DNA of 42,412 nucleotides, taken from the NCBI GenBank assembly GCA_905194675.1, contig CAJJTG010000017.1, forward strand, positions 1 through 42,412, given 5' to 3'. This DNA is from an uncultured Collinsella sp. GTDB taxonomy: Bacteria > Actinomycetota > Coriobacteriia > Coriobacteriales > Coriobacteriaceae. Positions 1 to 10,062 of the stretch are shown piece after piece. The notes under the pieces were generated by a model that made no database searches, had not been told where the DNA came from, and saw nothing but the letters and a program-made list of their open reading frames with translations. Position numbers and translations under genes: made by a program. The number at the start of each line of letters is the position of its first letter. Position 1 is the stretch's first letter.

Positions 1-84
1 CTGATCCGGTCCGACCGGGCCGCGCGGCAAGGAGATATATTGCCAGACCGGAGGGGCGCCGGGGGCGGGAATCTGGGCGTACAC
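1..84 (-). CDS. Possible N-terminus of an unidentified protein, cut by the window edge
   Basis: On the minus strand an open frame runs from a GTG at 84 to the window edge with no stop (28 codons; begins VYAQIPAPGAPPVWQYISL, rich in Pro and Gly). A weak AGGA lies only 3 nt before the GTG, so the start is uncertain. In the same frame a stop lies not far upstream. The composition looks protein-like, and a gene here would continue the minus-strand direction of the phosphohexomutase that precedes it. I do not recognise the product. It could equally be a chance open frame in GC-rich DNA. Confidence 0.3.
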   Translation of the reverse strand, partial: MYAQIPAPGAPPVWQYISLPRGPVGPDQ

Positions 85-173
85 GTTTCCTACACAGTTT
101 GGGTTCCGGCTAACGTTTGCCAGCCGTTACCCACCGCTCGCCGAGCATCTCTTTATATAAGGCAGTCTCATGG

Positions 174-1574
174 TTAAAGCGGATACGTCCCCCTAGCTAA
201 AGCACAGCCAGCATCGAGCAACTCATCACGTTCTTCCACCGAGAACCCCTCGGCGTATACGCGAACCACCGGTTCGGTCCCGCTGGGGCGGATCAGCAGC
301 CAGGTGTCATCCTCGAATGCCAAACGTAAACCATCCATATGGCTTACAGCCTGCGGCGCCTTGCCGCAAATCGATTTAGGATTCATGCCAGGAAGCAGCG
401 TTCGCAGCGATTCGGCGTCTTCGGCCTCAAGGCGCAAATCGCGACGCCCATAGCTCGTCTTACCAAATCTGGCCTCGAGCTGATCGACCAAAACGCCCAA
501 AGGCGCGCCCGTCTTTGCCATAAGCTCACACAGAATCAGACAAGCAAGGATTCCATCACGCTCAGGCATATGCGCGGCGATGCCGATACCGCCGGCCTCC
601 TCGCCTCCCATGAGGACGCCGCCCTTCTTCATCTCTGCAGCTATATATTTGAAACCGACCGGCTTAACGGTCACACGACAGCCAAGCGCCTCGGCAATGC
701 GACGCACGAGCGTCGAGCACGAGAGATTGACGACGACACGCCCCTCCAAATTGCGGAATTGAACGAGGTCGCCCAAAACAAGCGCCATGATTTGATGCGG
801 ATGAATATATCTACCGCGTTCGTCGACCGCACCGATACGGTCGGCATCGCCGTCGGTCACCAGGCCTGCGCACGCCCCGTCCTCGACAACCGCACGCTCG
901 CAAGCGTCCACCCACGGCTCAACAGGGTCGGGGCAAATGTCCTCTTGATCGGACGACTGTCCGGCATGAATCTCGTGCACCTCGACGCCTAGCTCCCGCA
1001 GCAGGTCGGCAAGATATCCCTGGGCCGCGCCGCCCATGGGGTCAACTACCACACGCAGGTGAGCGGCTCGAATGGCCTCGGCATCGACAAACGATGCCAC
1101 CGCCTGCATATAGTCAGGAATAATATCCGCGGTGCGATAGCGTTCCTCGATCCCCATCGGCTCGGGGGCCATAGTCTCTTCGAGCTCTTCGATGACATCC
1201 TGATTGGCCGTCGAGCCATCTCCCATGCGCAGCTTAAGGCACAGATACCCCTGCGGATGATGGGATCCCGTCACCATGAGCGCACCGCAGGCCTCGCCGT
1301 CATACGCCGCCGCCCACGTAAGGGCGGGGGTCGGAACAGGCCGAGATGCGAGCACTGCGTCCAATCCGTGAGCGGCAAGCACGCCTGCCGCAAGCTCAGC
1401 AAACTCGCGCGCCTGCGGCCGGGTGTCGAACCCTATATATACTGTTTTGCCGGGATTGATCTTTTGCCACAACTCGCCGACGGCATCGGCAATGCGGGCA
1501 ACGTTGTCGACGGTAAAGTCGTCCTCGACGCGGGCGCGCCAACCGTCAGTTCCAAAATGAATTATCGCGCACAC
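174..1574 (-). CDS. Phosphoglucomutase/phosphomannomutase family protein
   Basis: A phosphohexomutase of the alpha-D-phosphohexomutase superfamily, 466 aa, which moves phosphate between C1 and C6 of a hexose phosphate in the cytoplasm. Motifs appear in order: N-terminal FGTDGWR, the phosphoserine loop TGSHHP (Ser about 104, a variant of TASHNP), the metal loop DGDADR (about 241-246), the sugar-binding loop GGEEAGG, and the C-terminal phosphate loop RPSGTEP. I chose the GTG at 1574 because GAGGTG sits 7 nt upstream and the FGTDGWR motif follows at once; the frame stays open upstream to 1658 but without a ribosome site. Substrate (glucose, mannose or glucosamine phosphate) cannot be told from sequence. 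A 10-bp palindrome (GGGTATACCC) lies about 40 bp upstream of the start. Confidence 0.93.
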   Translation of the reverse strand: MCAIIHFGTDGWRARVEDDFTVDNVARIADAVGELWQKINPGKTVYIGFDTRPQAREFAELAAGVLAAHGLDAVLASRPVPTPALTWAAAYDGEACGALMVTGSHHPQGYLCLKLRMGDGSTANQDVIEELEETMAPEPMGIEERYRTADIIPDYMQAVASFVDAEAIRAAHLRVVVDPMGGAAQGYLADLLRELGVEVHEIHAGQSSDQEDICPDPVEPWVDACERAVVEDGACAGLVTDGDADRIGAVDERGRYIHPHQIMALVLGDLVQFRNLEGRVVVNLSCSTLVRRIAEALGCRVTVKPVGFKYIAAEMKKGGVLMGGEEAGGIGIAAHMPERDGILACLILCELMAKTGAPLGVLVDQLEARFGKTSYGRRDLRLEAEDAESLRTLLPGMNPKSICGKAPQAVSHMDGLRLAFEDDTWLLIRPSGTEPVVRVYAEGFSVEERDELLDAGCALARGTYPL

Positions 1575-1697
1575 GCGCAGACACCTCACAGTGTTTGGAT
1601 CATGGTACGCATGGGGTATACCCGCAACGCTCGCCCAGCAACCTGCCAAAACCGGCATTCACCATTTGGGCAAATGCTACCGCCGATGTGCAAGCAA

Positions 1698-1725
1698 TAA
1701 AAAAACCGCCCCGTATGGAGCGGTT
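1698..1725 (-). terminator. Rho-independent terminator after the homocysteine methyltransferase
   Basis: On the minus strand a 9-bp stem (AACCGCTCC / GGGGCGGTT with one G-T pair) and a 4-nt loop are followed by a run of T. It lies 8 nt after the methyltransferase stop and separates it from the phosphohexomutase. Confidence 0.85.
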
Positions 1726-1732
1726 TCGACCT

Positions 1733-2626
1733 TTATATATCGAGCGCCTCGGCCATCGCTGCCGTAGTGATTGCCGTGGTTCCACAGCAACTGCCCACCA
1801 TTGCGGCACCGGCATGTCTCCATTCGATGCATGCGCGCGCGAAAGCTTCTGGGTTCTCGTGCCATACGGGGCCATCCTGAGTCTGGACCGGATCGCCCAC
1901 GTTGGGACGCACCGTGACGGGAGTAGTCGCCGATGCAACCATCCTGGGCACCGCCGCGTTCGCGGCCGCAAGCGAACAGCAATTAACACCAACCGAGTTT
2001 GCGCCGTGTTTTTCGGCGTACAAAACGGCTGCCTCGATGTTGAGGCCATCGCCCAACAGGTCGCCTTTATCGTCAACGACAAAACTCACCAGGACAGGCA
2101 TGCCGTCGGCGGCATCTCGGGCGCCGGCAAGCATGGGCTGCAAATTACGGATAGACGTCACCGTCTCGATCAGCAGACCGTCAACACCAGCATTGAGCAA
2201 GGTGTGCGCCTGTTCGCGCGCAATGCCTCGGATTTCACGATACTCGACAGAGTCTTCGGCAAACCACTCAATACCGATCGGGCCCATCGAGCCCAGTAGC
2301 AGCTGAGGGTGCGCCTGGCGGGCATCGTCGACGGCCCCGCGATTGACCTCCGCCACGGACGGCGCAATCTGATCGTGCTTGAGGGCATAGCTTGATGCCT
2401 GAAAGGTGTTGGTAATGAGCACCTGCGCGCCGGCGGCGACATACAAGCGATGAATACGAGAAACGGTCTGCGGCTCTGCCAGATTCCAAAACGCCGGTGG
2501 AATGTCGGCGGCATCGTACTCACTCAACAGAACACTGCCCATGGGGCCCTGCGCCAACAAGGTCTCGCTCGACAAGCGGCGCGTAAGTTCCTCGGCACCA
2601 AAGCGGTTGTAATAACTCGTATCCAT
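1733..2626 (-). CDS. mmuM: Homocysteine S-methyltransferase
   Basis: A 297-aa zinc-dependent homocysteine S-methyltransferase (pfam S-methyl_trans), which makes methionine from homocysteine using a methyl donor such as S-methylmethionine. The zinc site is visible as GVNCC (Cys216/217) and GSCCGT (Cys280/281), at the spacing normal for the family; ITNTFQAS and LLIETV are further conserved blocks. The N-terminal loop reads AQGPMGSVL where LDGAMGTEL-like sequence is usual, so the first conserved Asp is replaced. The ATG at 2626 follows the stop of the DtxR-type regulator by about 10 bp, so the two are probably one transcript, ended by the terminator at 1698-1725. The symbol is by family; the actual methyl donor is unknown. 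Confidence 0.88.
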   Translation of the reverse strand: MDTSYYNRFGAEELTRRLSSETLLAQGPMGSVLLSEYDAADIPPAFWNLAEPQTVSRIHRLYVAAGAQVLITNTFQASSYALKHDQIAPSVAEVNRGAVDDARQAHPQLLLGSMGPIGIEWFAEDSVEYREIRGIAREQAHTLLNAGVDGLLIETVTSIRNLQPMLAGARDAADGMPVLVSFVVDDKGDLLGDGLNIEAAVLYAEKHGANSVGVNCCSLAAANAAVPRMVASATTPVTVRPNVGDPVQTQDGPVWHENPEAFARACIEWRHAGAAMVGSCCGTTAITTAAMAEALDI

Positions 2627-2636
2627 ATATATCCCG

Positions 2637-3059
2637 CTATTCCTCGACGCTGATTCCCTGCTTTTCGAGATAGGCGAGCCAGCGGTTCATCGTATCCTCG
2701 GAAAGCGCATGCTCCATCATGCAGGCCTCGGAATCGGCTCGCTCAAATTCGACACCGAGCTCCTGAACCAAAAACGTGCGGATGAGGCGATGACGGTACC
2801 AGATAGCCGTACCAACCTCGCGGCCGCGATCGGTCAGGACTACCTTGCCGTAGTGCGATTGCTCGACAAGTTCGGATGCTTTGAGCGCCGAAACCGCTTT
2901 ATTGACCGATGCCTTGGAGACGCCAAGGCGCTGCGCGATGTCGACCGATCGCACGCCGTTGGTTTCCCCCTCTTCGCTTTCAATGCGAACCATGCACTCC
3001 AAGTAGTCTTCGTTCGCCACCGTCAGATGTAGTTCGCGCGAGCTATTTGTCGTATCCAT
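2637..3059 (-). CDS. DtxR/MntR-family metal-dependent transcriptional regulator
   Basis: A 140-aa metalloregulator with an N-terminal winged helix (residues about 10-75; VDIAQRLGVSKASVNKAVSAL is the recognition region) and a metal-binding dimerisation domain. Likely ligands are Asp18 and Glu21 (motif EDYLE, as in MntR), His90, and Cys113, Glu116, His117 (motif EACMMEH, as in DtxR), so the site mixes manganese- and iron-type features. There is no C-terminal SH3-like domain, so the length is that of MntR. The ATG at 3059 is preferred over an in-frame ATG seven codons upstream because GGAAG lies just before it. The dyad at 3111-3134 is the obvious candidate operator and suggests autoregulation. 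Confidence 0.9.
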   Translation of the reverse strand: MDTTNSSRELHLTVANEDYLECMVRIESEEGETNGVRSVDIAQRLGVSKASVNKAVSALKASELVEQSHYGKVVLTDRGREVGTAIWYRHRLIRTFLVQELGVEFERADSEACMMEHALSEDTMNRWLAYLEKQGISVEE

Positions 3060-3110
3060 GATCTTCCGTCCCTTCTGCATTCATTGGCTGATTCTACCCC
3101 ATCCAAGCGT

Positions 3111-3134
3111 CACGGTATGCCGTGGCATACCGTG
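3111..3134. promoter_or_regulatory. Perfect 24-bp dyad between dtxR-like gene and pepT (candidate operator)
   Basis: The arm CACGGTATGCC is followed by GT and the exact reverse complement GGCATACCGTG. It lies between the divergent regulator and pepT starts, just upstream of a TAGAAT sequence (minus strand) that could be the regulator's -10 box. Position and symmetry fit an operator for the adjacent DtxR/MntR-type protein. That the regulator binds it is inference. Confidence 0.7.
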
Positions 3135-3179
3135 CTAGAGTTCTTATTGCACACGACGACCAAGATTGGAGCGGTCTTT

Positions 3180-4427
3180 ATGGAAAACACCACCACGAAC
3201 CCCGATGTCCTCGAGCGCTTTTTGCGCTACGTCCAGATCAACACGCAGTCCGAGGATGCAAACTGCGACCAGGTACCCTCGAGCGCCGTTCAGTTTGACC
3301 TTGCCAACGTGCTGGCTGAAGAGCTGCGCGAGCTTGGTGCGGAAGATGCCCACGTGACCGAGCACGCCTATGTCTGCGCGCATATCCCCGCAAGTGCGGG
3401 CGCGGAGGGCAAGCCCGCCCTGGGCCTGATCGCACACCTCGACACCACCGAGGTTGCGCCGGGCGCCGGCGTGAAGCCGCACATTGTGCACTACGAAGGC
3501 GGCGACCTGGTCTGCGGTACTGTTGACGGCAAGCCCGTGGCAATGAGCACCGCCAAGCTTCCCGCCCTGAACGACCTTGTGGGTGAGGACTTGGTCTGCA
3601 GCGACGGCACCACACTGCTGGGTGCCGACGACAAGGCAGGCGTCGCCGAGATCATGGCGCTTGTCGCGCGTATCGCTCAGGACCCCTCGCTGCCCCACCC
3701 CGCACTCGGCATTTGTTTTTGCCCGGACGAGGAGATCGGTCACGGCGCCGAGCTGTTGGACATCGAGGCCTTTGGCTGCAAGTACGCCTACACGGTCGAC
3801 GGCGGCCCCATCGGCGAGCTGGAGTGGGAGTGCTTTAACGCCGCTGAGGCAACCGTTCGCTTTGAGGGCCAATCCATCCATCCCGGTGACGCCAAGGGCC
3901 GCATGGTCAACGCGGGCAATCTGTTCTGCGACTTTAACGCGCTGCTCCCTTATGCGCAGCGCCCGGAATACACCGAGGGCTACGAGGGCTTCTATCATCT
4001 TGAGGGGGTGTCTGCAACCGTCGACCACGCTACGGCGCGCTATATCGTTCGCGACCACGACGCAGCTAAGTTCCAGCAGAAGCTCGATCTGATTGATTCC
4101 GCCGCCGCCATGCTCAACCAGCGTTTGGGCGAGGAGCGCGTGACCGTGGAGATTAAGCAGCAGTACCGCAACATGGCCGAGATCGTTCGTGACTATCCCG
4201 AGCTTATTGATGTTGCCAAGGAAGCCTACCTTGCCTGCAGCGTTGAGCCCCAAGTGCTGCCGATTCGCGGCGGCACCGATGGCGCGCAGCTGTCGTTCCG
4301 CGGTCTGCCCTGCCCCAACCTTTCCACCGGCGGCTATTGCTACCACGGCGTCAACGAGTTCGTCCCGGTCAGTTCGCTCGTCAAGATGACCGACGTCCTG
4401 CAGGAGCTCGTCGCCCGTTTCGCATAA
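3180..4427 (+). CDS. pepT: Peptidase T (tripeptide aminopeptidase)
   Basis: A 415-aa M20B-family aminopeptidase that releases the N-terminal residue from tripeptides in the cytoplasm. Dinuclear zinc ligands can be placed: His86 and Asp88 in AHLDTT, Asp150 in LLGADDKAG, Glu184/185 in CPDEEIGHG, the Asp of YTVDGG, and the C-terminal His in GGYCYHGVNEF. IRGGTDGAQLS is the usual PepT substrate loop. The ATG at 3180 has GGAG 8 nt upstream; the frame is open back to 3084 but those codons overlap the candidate operator. It is divergent from the DtxR-type regulator, so the 3111-3134 dyad may control it too. It ends in a clear terminator. Confidence 0.95.
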   Translation: MENTTTNPDVLERFLRYVQINTQSEDANCDQVPSSAVQFDLANVLAEELRELGAEDAHVTEHAYVCAHIPASAGAEGKPALGLIAHLDTTEVAPGAGVKPHIVHYEGGDLVCGTVDGKPVAMSTAKLPALNDLVGEDLVCSDGTTLLGADDKAGVAEIMALVARIAQDPSLPHPALGICFCPDEEIGHGAELLDIEAFGCKYAYTVDGGPIGELEWECFNAAEATVRFEGQSIHPGDAKGRMVNAGNLFCDFNALLPYAQRPEYTEGYEGFYHLEGVSATVDHATARYIVRDHDAAKFQQKLDLIDSAAAMLNQRLGEERVTVEIKQQYRNMAEIVRDYPELIDVAKEAYLACSVEPQVLPIRGGTDGAQLSFRGLPCPNLSTGGYCYHGVNEFVPVSSLVKMTDVLQELVARFA

Positions 4428-4456
4428 GCCTGGCTGCATAAGCCCAAAAGACGAAT

Positions 4457-4490
4457 CGCCCCGTCCTCAACCAAGAACGGGGCGGTTTTT
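4457..4490 (+). terminator. Rho-independent terminator of pepT
   Basis: Stem CGCCCCGT / ACGGGGCG with a 12-nt loop, then a G and a run of five T, 30 nt after the pepT stop. Confidence 0.9.
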
Positions 4491-4531
4491 GATACAAGGG
4501 GAGTAGTCAACATCGCAGGTTGAGCCAACGT

Positions 4532-4678
4532 CAGCGAGCGACGTCCAAGGCGAACAAGTTGGCATGAAAAAGGCAGGGCATTGACCTTCTGGTCATGCCC
4601 TGCCTTTTGAATGACAAATTGTCGCCTTGGGCGGCGCGCAGCGTCGAGTCGTTACGGCGTTTGGTAAAACGCCGTAAC
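4532..4678 (-). repeat. Dispersed structured repeat, copy 1 (3' end of LCP gene)
   Basis: About 147 bp. Read on the minus strand from the LCP stop codon it forms a hairpin with arms GTTACGGCG / CGCCGTAAC, then a long nested hairpin whose inner stem is flanked by A and T runs (GGCAGGGCAT / ATGCCCTGCC on the plus strand). Imperfect outer arms (CCAAGGCGA / TCGCCTTGG) enclose the inner stem. The first hairpin touches the stop codon with no gap. Copies at 20074-20219 and 26094-26210 and a fragment at 37722-37768 share the sequence. The inner stem with flanking A/T runs should terminate transcription in either direction. Confidence 0.85.
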
Positions 4679-5914
4679 TTAGTAGTTGGCTTCGTAGCCG
4701 TTGCCGTCACCGGTGGGCTCTTCGTAGTAGTCCGAATCGCTCGAATCGCTTGAGTCATCAGAATCGTCAGAGCTGACCGATGAGGTTGCGGTACCGTTTG
4801 CGTAGTCGTCAGACGTGTTGTTGCTGAGGTCACCGATCGTAGAGCTGGAACCGTCGGAAAGACCCATGGTGTTGGGACCCTTGGGATCCTTGCCGGCATC
4901 GACGCGCTCCATCATTTCCTTGAGCTCGTCCTCGTAGACAAAGACGTAGCTCACACCGTCGATCATGGTGCTGTCGTCGGCGTACGAGGGCAGGTTGGCC
5001 GAGTAGATACCGTCGACATCCATACCGCGCATGGCGTTGACCGTAGCCACGATATCCTGAACGCTCATATCGGTTACGAGCATATCGGACAGCGAATTAA
5101 CCAGGCCAAAAATCTTCGTGGCATCGAAGTTATTGAGAATCTGGTTGGCAAGGGCGCCAAGCACCTGACGCTGGTGGCGCATGCGCGTGTAATCGCCGTC
5201 GGCATAGGTGTAGCGGCAGCGGGCATAGGTAAGGGCGGTGGCACCGTCCATATGCTGCTGGCCAGCGGTAATCTTAATATCCAGGTGCTCGGGGTCGTCA
5301 ACATCATCGGTTGCGTTAATGTCGATACCGCCAACCGAATCAATCAGTGCCTGCATACCGTCGAAGCTGACCTCGGCATAGTGGGAAATCTGAACACCGC
5401 ACAGCTCGTTGACCGCCTCGACCATGGCCTCGGCGCCGCCAACGGTATGGCAGGCGTTGATCTTCATGGTCTCGCCCTTGTACTCGACCTTGGTGTCGCG
5501 CGGAACGGAAATGAGCGTCGCCTGCTTTTGCGTGGGGTCGATGCGTGCCAGGATAATCGAGTCGGCACGATACGTATCCTCGCCCGGACGGCCGTCGGTG
5601 CCAAGAAGCAGCACGTAGAACGGATCCTTTGCCTCATCGGTGTCAACCAGAACCCGACGCAGATTGTCGGTAATGACATTAGAATCGCCGAGCTTGCCCA
5701 TAATGGTGGCAAACCACAGGCCGGCAGCGGTAGTGGCACTCAGCAGCACGCCAAGCACGACAATGAGCGCGACGTGACGAATCGTGTGGCTACGACGACG
5801 TTGGCGAGCTCGCTCGGAATAGCGAGCCACGTTATCGCGACTGTAGATCTTGGCCTGCGCACCAGTTGAGGGTCTTCGGGTGGTGGTATCCGCGAGGGGC
5901 TTTTTGTTAAACAT
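4679..5914 (-). CDS. LytR-CpsA-Psr (LCP) family cell-envelope ligase
   Basis: A membrane-anchored LCP phosphotransferase, 411 aa, of the family that links teichoic acids or other glycopolymers to peptidoglycan. A basic cytoplasmic N-terminus is followed by one membrane segment (about residues 45-70), then the extracellular LCP domain with LLLGTDGRPGEDTYRADSI, SVPRDT, and the Arg-rich block CRYTYADGDYTRMRHQRQ that binds the lipid pyrophosphate in this family. The C-terminal 50 or so residues are a Ser/Asp-rich low-complexity tail, probably a wall spacer. ATG at 5914 chosen over an in-frame TTG two codons earlier. It follows murA by 12 bp, so envelope functions are paired. Its stop codon abuts a repeat that can act as terminator. 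Confidence 0.92.
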   Translation of the reverse strand: MFNKKPLADTTTRRPSTGAQAKIYSRDNVARYSERARQRRRSHTIRHVALIVVLGVLLSATTAAGLWFATIMGKLGDSNVITDNLRRVLVDTDEAKDPFYVLLLGTDGRPGEDTYRADSIILARIDPTQKQATLISVPRDTKVEYKGETMKINACHTVGGAEAMVEAVNELCGVQISHYAEVSFDGMQALIDSVGGIDINATDDVDDPEHLDIKITAGQQHMDGATALTYARCRYTYADGDYTRMRHQRQVLGALANQILNNFDATKIFGLVNSLSDMLVTDMSVQDIVATVNAMRGMDVDGIYSANLPSYADDSTMIDGVSYVFVYEDELKEMMERVDAGKDPKGPNTMGLSDGSSSTIGDLSNNTSDDYANGTATSSVSSDDSDDSSDSSDSDYYEEPTGDGNGYEANY

Positions 5915-5926
5915 AGGCAACCTGTA

Positions 5927-7210
5927 TTAGTAGATGACGGGATCGGGGACGGTAGCATGCTCGACATGCGCACCGAGCGCCTGCAGCTTTTCGACAAACT
6001 GCTCGTAGCCGCGCTTGATGTGATGGATAGCCGAAACCTCGGTCGTCCCGTCGGCGATCAAGCCCGCTACGACGAGGGCCGCTCCGCCACGCAGATCGGG
6101 CGAGGTAACCTGTGCACCCGAGAAGCCCTTGACGCCATGAATCATGGCATGATGGCTCTCGATACGAATGTCGGCACCCATGCGCACCAGCTCAGAGGCA
6201 AACATAAAGCGATTCTCGAAGATGTTCTCGGTAATAACGGAACTGCCGTCGGCGAGGGCGGAGAGCACCATAATTTGTGCCTGCATGTCGGTCGGGAAGC
6301 CGGGGAACGGAAGCGTCTGGATGTCGACCGGCTTGATGCGCTCGGCGCGATTCACGTGTACGCCGTCGTCGGTACGCTCGCAATCGATGCCCATGAGCTC
6401 CATCTTCTTGAGCACCATGCCCAGATGGATGGGGCAAAAACCCGTGACGTCGACACCGCGATCGTCGGCCATCAGCGCACCGGCGACGATAAAGGTACCG
6501 GCCTCGATGCGGTCGCCCACCACGCGATGGGTAACGGGATGGAGCTCTTCCACGCCCTCGATGGTCACGACAGGCGTACCGGCGCCGACAATCTTGGCGC
6601 CCATTTCGTTGAGCATGTTGGCGAGATCGACGATCTCGGGCTCGCGGGCGGCATTGTCGATAACCGTAGTGCCCTGTGCGCGCACAGAGGCCATGATGAG
6701 GTTCTCGGTCGCACCGACACTGGCAAACTCGAGCGTAACGGTGGTGCCGCGCAGGCCCTGAGGCGCGCTGGCGTTGATGTAGCCGTGGGCGGTATCAAAC
6801 TCTACGCCCAGGGCCTCGAGACCCAGAATGTGCATATCGATCTTGCGAGCACCCAGGTTGCAGCCGCCCGGCATGGCGATCTTGGCGCGATGGAAGCGAC
6901 CCAGCAGGGGTCCCATGACGGCGGTGGAAGCACGCATCTTAGCGACGAGCTCGTAGGGGGCCTCCCAAGAATCGACCTGAGAGGTATCGATCTCGAGCGT
7001 GTGCTCGTCGAGAACATCGATCGTAGCGCCCATGCCCTTGAGCACCTTGCCCATCACGTGGACATCGGAAATATCGGGCACGTTCTGCAGCGTCGTCTTG
7101 CCCGGCGCCAGAAGCGTTGCCGCCATGAGTTTGAGCGCGGAGTTCTTGGCACCCGAGACGGGCACGGAGCCTCCGATGGCGTGGCCACCCTCAACGCGGA
7201 TAATATCCAA
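5927..7210 (-). CDS. murA: UDP-N-acetylglucosamine 1-carboxyvinyltransferase (MurA)
   Basis: First committed enzyme of peptidoglycan synthesis: transfers enolpyruvate from PEP to UDP-GlcNAc. 427 aa, normal length. GAKNSALK holds Lys22/Asn23, and PGGCNLGARKID holds the catalytic Cys117 that is the target of fosfomycin, so the enzyme should be of the sensitive type. The start is a TTG at 7210 with AGGG 7 nt upstream. A strong terminator ends only 13 nt before that TTG, which is unusual and is discussed in the findings. The LCP gene follows closely and is probably cotranscribed. Confidence 0.96.
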   Translation of the reverse strand: MDIIRVEGGHAIGGSVPVSGAKNSALKLMAATLLAPGKTTLQNVPDISDVHVMGKVLKGMGATIDVLDEHTLEIDTSQVDSWEAPYELVAKMRASTAVMGPLLGRFHRAKIAMPGGCNLGARKIDMHILGLEALGVEFDTAHGYINASAPQGLRGTTVTLEFASVGATENLIMASVRAQGTTVIDNAAREPEIVDLANMLNEMGAKIVGAGTPVVTIEGVEELHPVTHRVVGDRIEAGTFIVAGALMADDRGVDVTGFCPIHLGMVLKKMELMGIDCERTDDGVHVNRAERIKPVDIQTLPFPGFPTDMQAQIMVLSALADGSSVITENIFENRFMFASELVRMGADIRIESHHAMIHGVKGFSGAQVTSPDLRGGAALVVAGLIADGTTEVSAIHHIKRGYEQFVEKLQALGAHVEHATVPDPVIY

Positions 7211-7223
7211 GGTCTACCCTTTC

Positions 7224-7262
7224 AAAAAGCATGCCCGGGGTGGCTGGGCCATCCCGGGCATG
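7224..7262 (-). terminator. Strong terminator between atpC and murA
   Basis: On the minus strand a 14-bp stem (CATGCCCGGGATGG / CCACCCCGGGCATG, one mismatch) with a 5-nt loop is followed by CTTTTTG. It ends the ATP synthase operon 37 nt after the atpC stop and sits directly in front of the murA ribosome site. Confidence 0.9.
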
Positions 7263-7298
7263 ATGTGTTCGCAAATGGTCGAACGTTAAATCGTTTGA

Positions 7299-7691
7299 CT
7301 ATTGGGCAAGCTTGAGCTTACACCATGCGATTTCATTATAGAGGTAGGCGCGGCGTGCATCATCCTCCGACAAATTACCCAGCTTCTCTTCAAAACCTTG
7401 AATATCAGCTTTAAGCTTGTCGGCATCGACGGTCGCCAGATCGCAAGCGCGCTCGGCGAGAACGGTCACGACATCGTCCGCAACCTGGGCATAGCCGCCG
7501 GCCACGGCAAACGTGTGGTCGACAGTGCCCATGGCCTTATCGGAAACGCGAACGTAACCGCGGTCGATCGTGCAGATCTCGCTGGAGTGAGCAGGCAGAA
7601 CGCCAAACTCGCCATCCGTGGACGGAATCGACACAAACGCAGCGTCGCCCTCATAGGCGCAGCTCACGGGGCACACGATGCGGATACGCAT
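7299..7691 (-). CDS. atpC: F1Fo ATP synthase epsilon subunit
   Basis: 130-aa central-stalk subunit of F1, with the N-terminal beta-sandwich (residues 1-85, including GEFGVLPAHS and the AVAGGYAQV block typical of epsilon) and a short C-terminal helical hairpin (about 90-130) that in this family regulates ATP hydrolysis. It is the last gene of the operon, 3 bp after atpD, and is followed by the terminator at 7224-7262. Confidence 0.94.
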   Translation of the reverse strand: MRIRIVCPVSCAYEGDAAFVSIPSTDGEFGVLPAHSSEICTIDRGYVRVSDKAMGTVDHTFAVAGGYAQVADDVVTVLAERACDLATVDADKLKADIQGFEEKLGNLSEDDARRAYLYNEIAWCKLKLAQ

Positions 7692-7694
7692 AAC

Positions 7695-9148
<1,454 letters not shown>

Positions 9149-9149
<1 letters not shown>

Positions 9150-10057
9150 TACTGTTCCTCCAATGCTGAGGCTCCGCCGACGATCTCGTTAATCTCGGTC
9201 GTGATCGAAGCCTGGCGCACGCGACTATACGTGCGGGTAAGGGTCGAGATGATCGCGGTGGCGTTTTCCGTCGCGGAGTGCATGGCCTTGCGGCGTGCAC
9301 CCTGCTCGGCAGCCGCCGAATCGATCAGGGCCTGGTAGATGACCGTCAGGATATAAGACGGCACAAGCTTGCCGAGAACATGCTCGGGAGAGGGCACGAA
9401 CTCGAACGTGGACGAGATGCGCTTAGGGGCGTCGGTCTCGTTCTTACGCGGACCGTGGGCCATAGCGATCATCTCGGGGTCGAGCGGCAACAGATGCTCG
9501 ACGCGAAGCTCCTGATCCACGCGGTTCTTGGCGTGGTGGTAGACAAGCTCGACACGGTCAAGCTCACCGGCACGATACGCATCGCAGATATGAGAGGAGA
9601 TCATGCGGGCCTGATTGAAATCGGGCTCAGAGGAGTTGCCCTCAAAGTGCATGACAACGTTTGCGCGGTCACGGAAATACGTGGCCGGCTTACGCCCGCA
9701 CGCGATGATCTCGCACTCGATGCCGTCGTTCGCCCAAGAAGCGGCGAGCTTTTCGGCCGTGCGCTCCACCGTCGTATTGAAACCGCCGGCAAGGCCGCGG
9801 TCCGAGGCAATAACGACAATCAGGCCATGCTTGACGCTCTCATGCTTCTGCAGCATGGGATCGGTGCCCGAACAGGAGGCGTCGCCGGCGACCGTCAACA
9901 TGACGTCGGTCAGCGCCTCCTTATAGGGCTCGGCCTGCTTGGAGCGATCGAGGGCACGACGGATCTTGGCCGTAGAGACCATCTCCATCGTGCGCGTGAT
10001 CTGCTTGGTCGTGGTAACCGAGGAGATTCGCTTCTTAATGTCGCGAAGGTTGGCCAT
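9149..10057 (-). CDS. atpG: F1Fo ATP synthase gamma subunit
   Basis: 302-aa rotor shaft of F1. Conserved N-terminal coiled-coil helix MANLRDIKKRISSV followed by TKQITRTMEMVSTAKIRRA, and the C-terminal helix with ENATAIISTLTRTYSRVRQ that ends in ITTEINEIVGGA, the family's best-conserved block. Lies between atpA and atpD in the standard order; its stop overlaps the atpD start by one base. Confidence 0.96.
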
Positions 10058-10062
10058 GGGGC

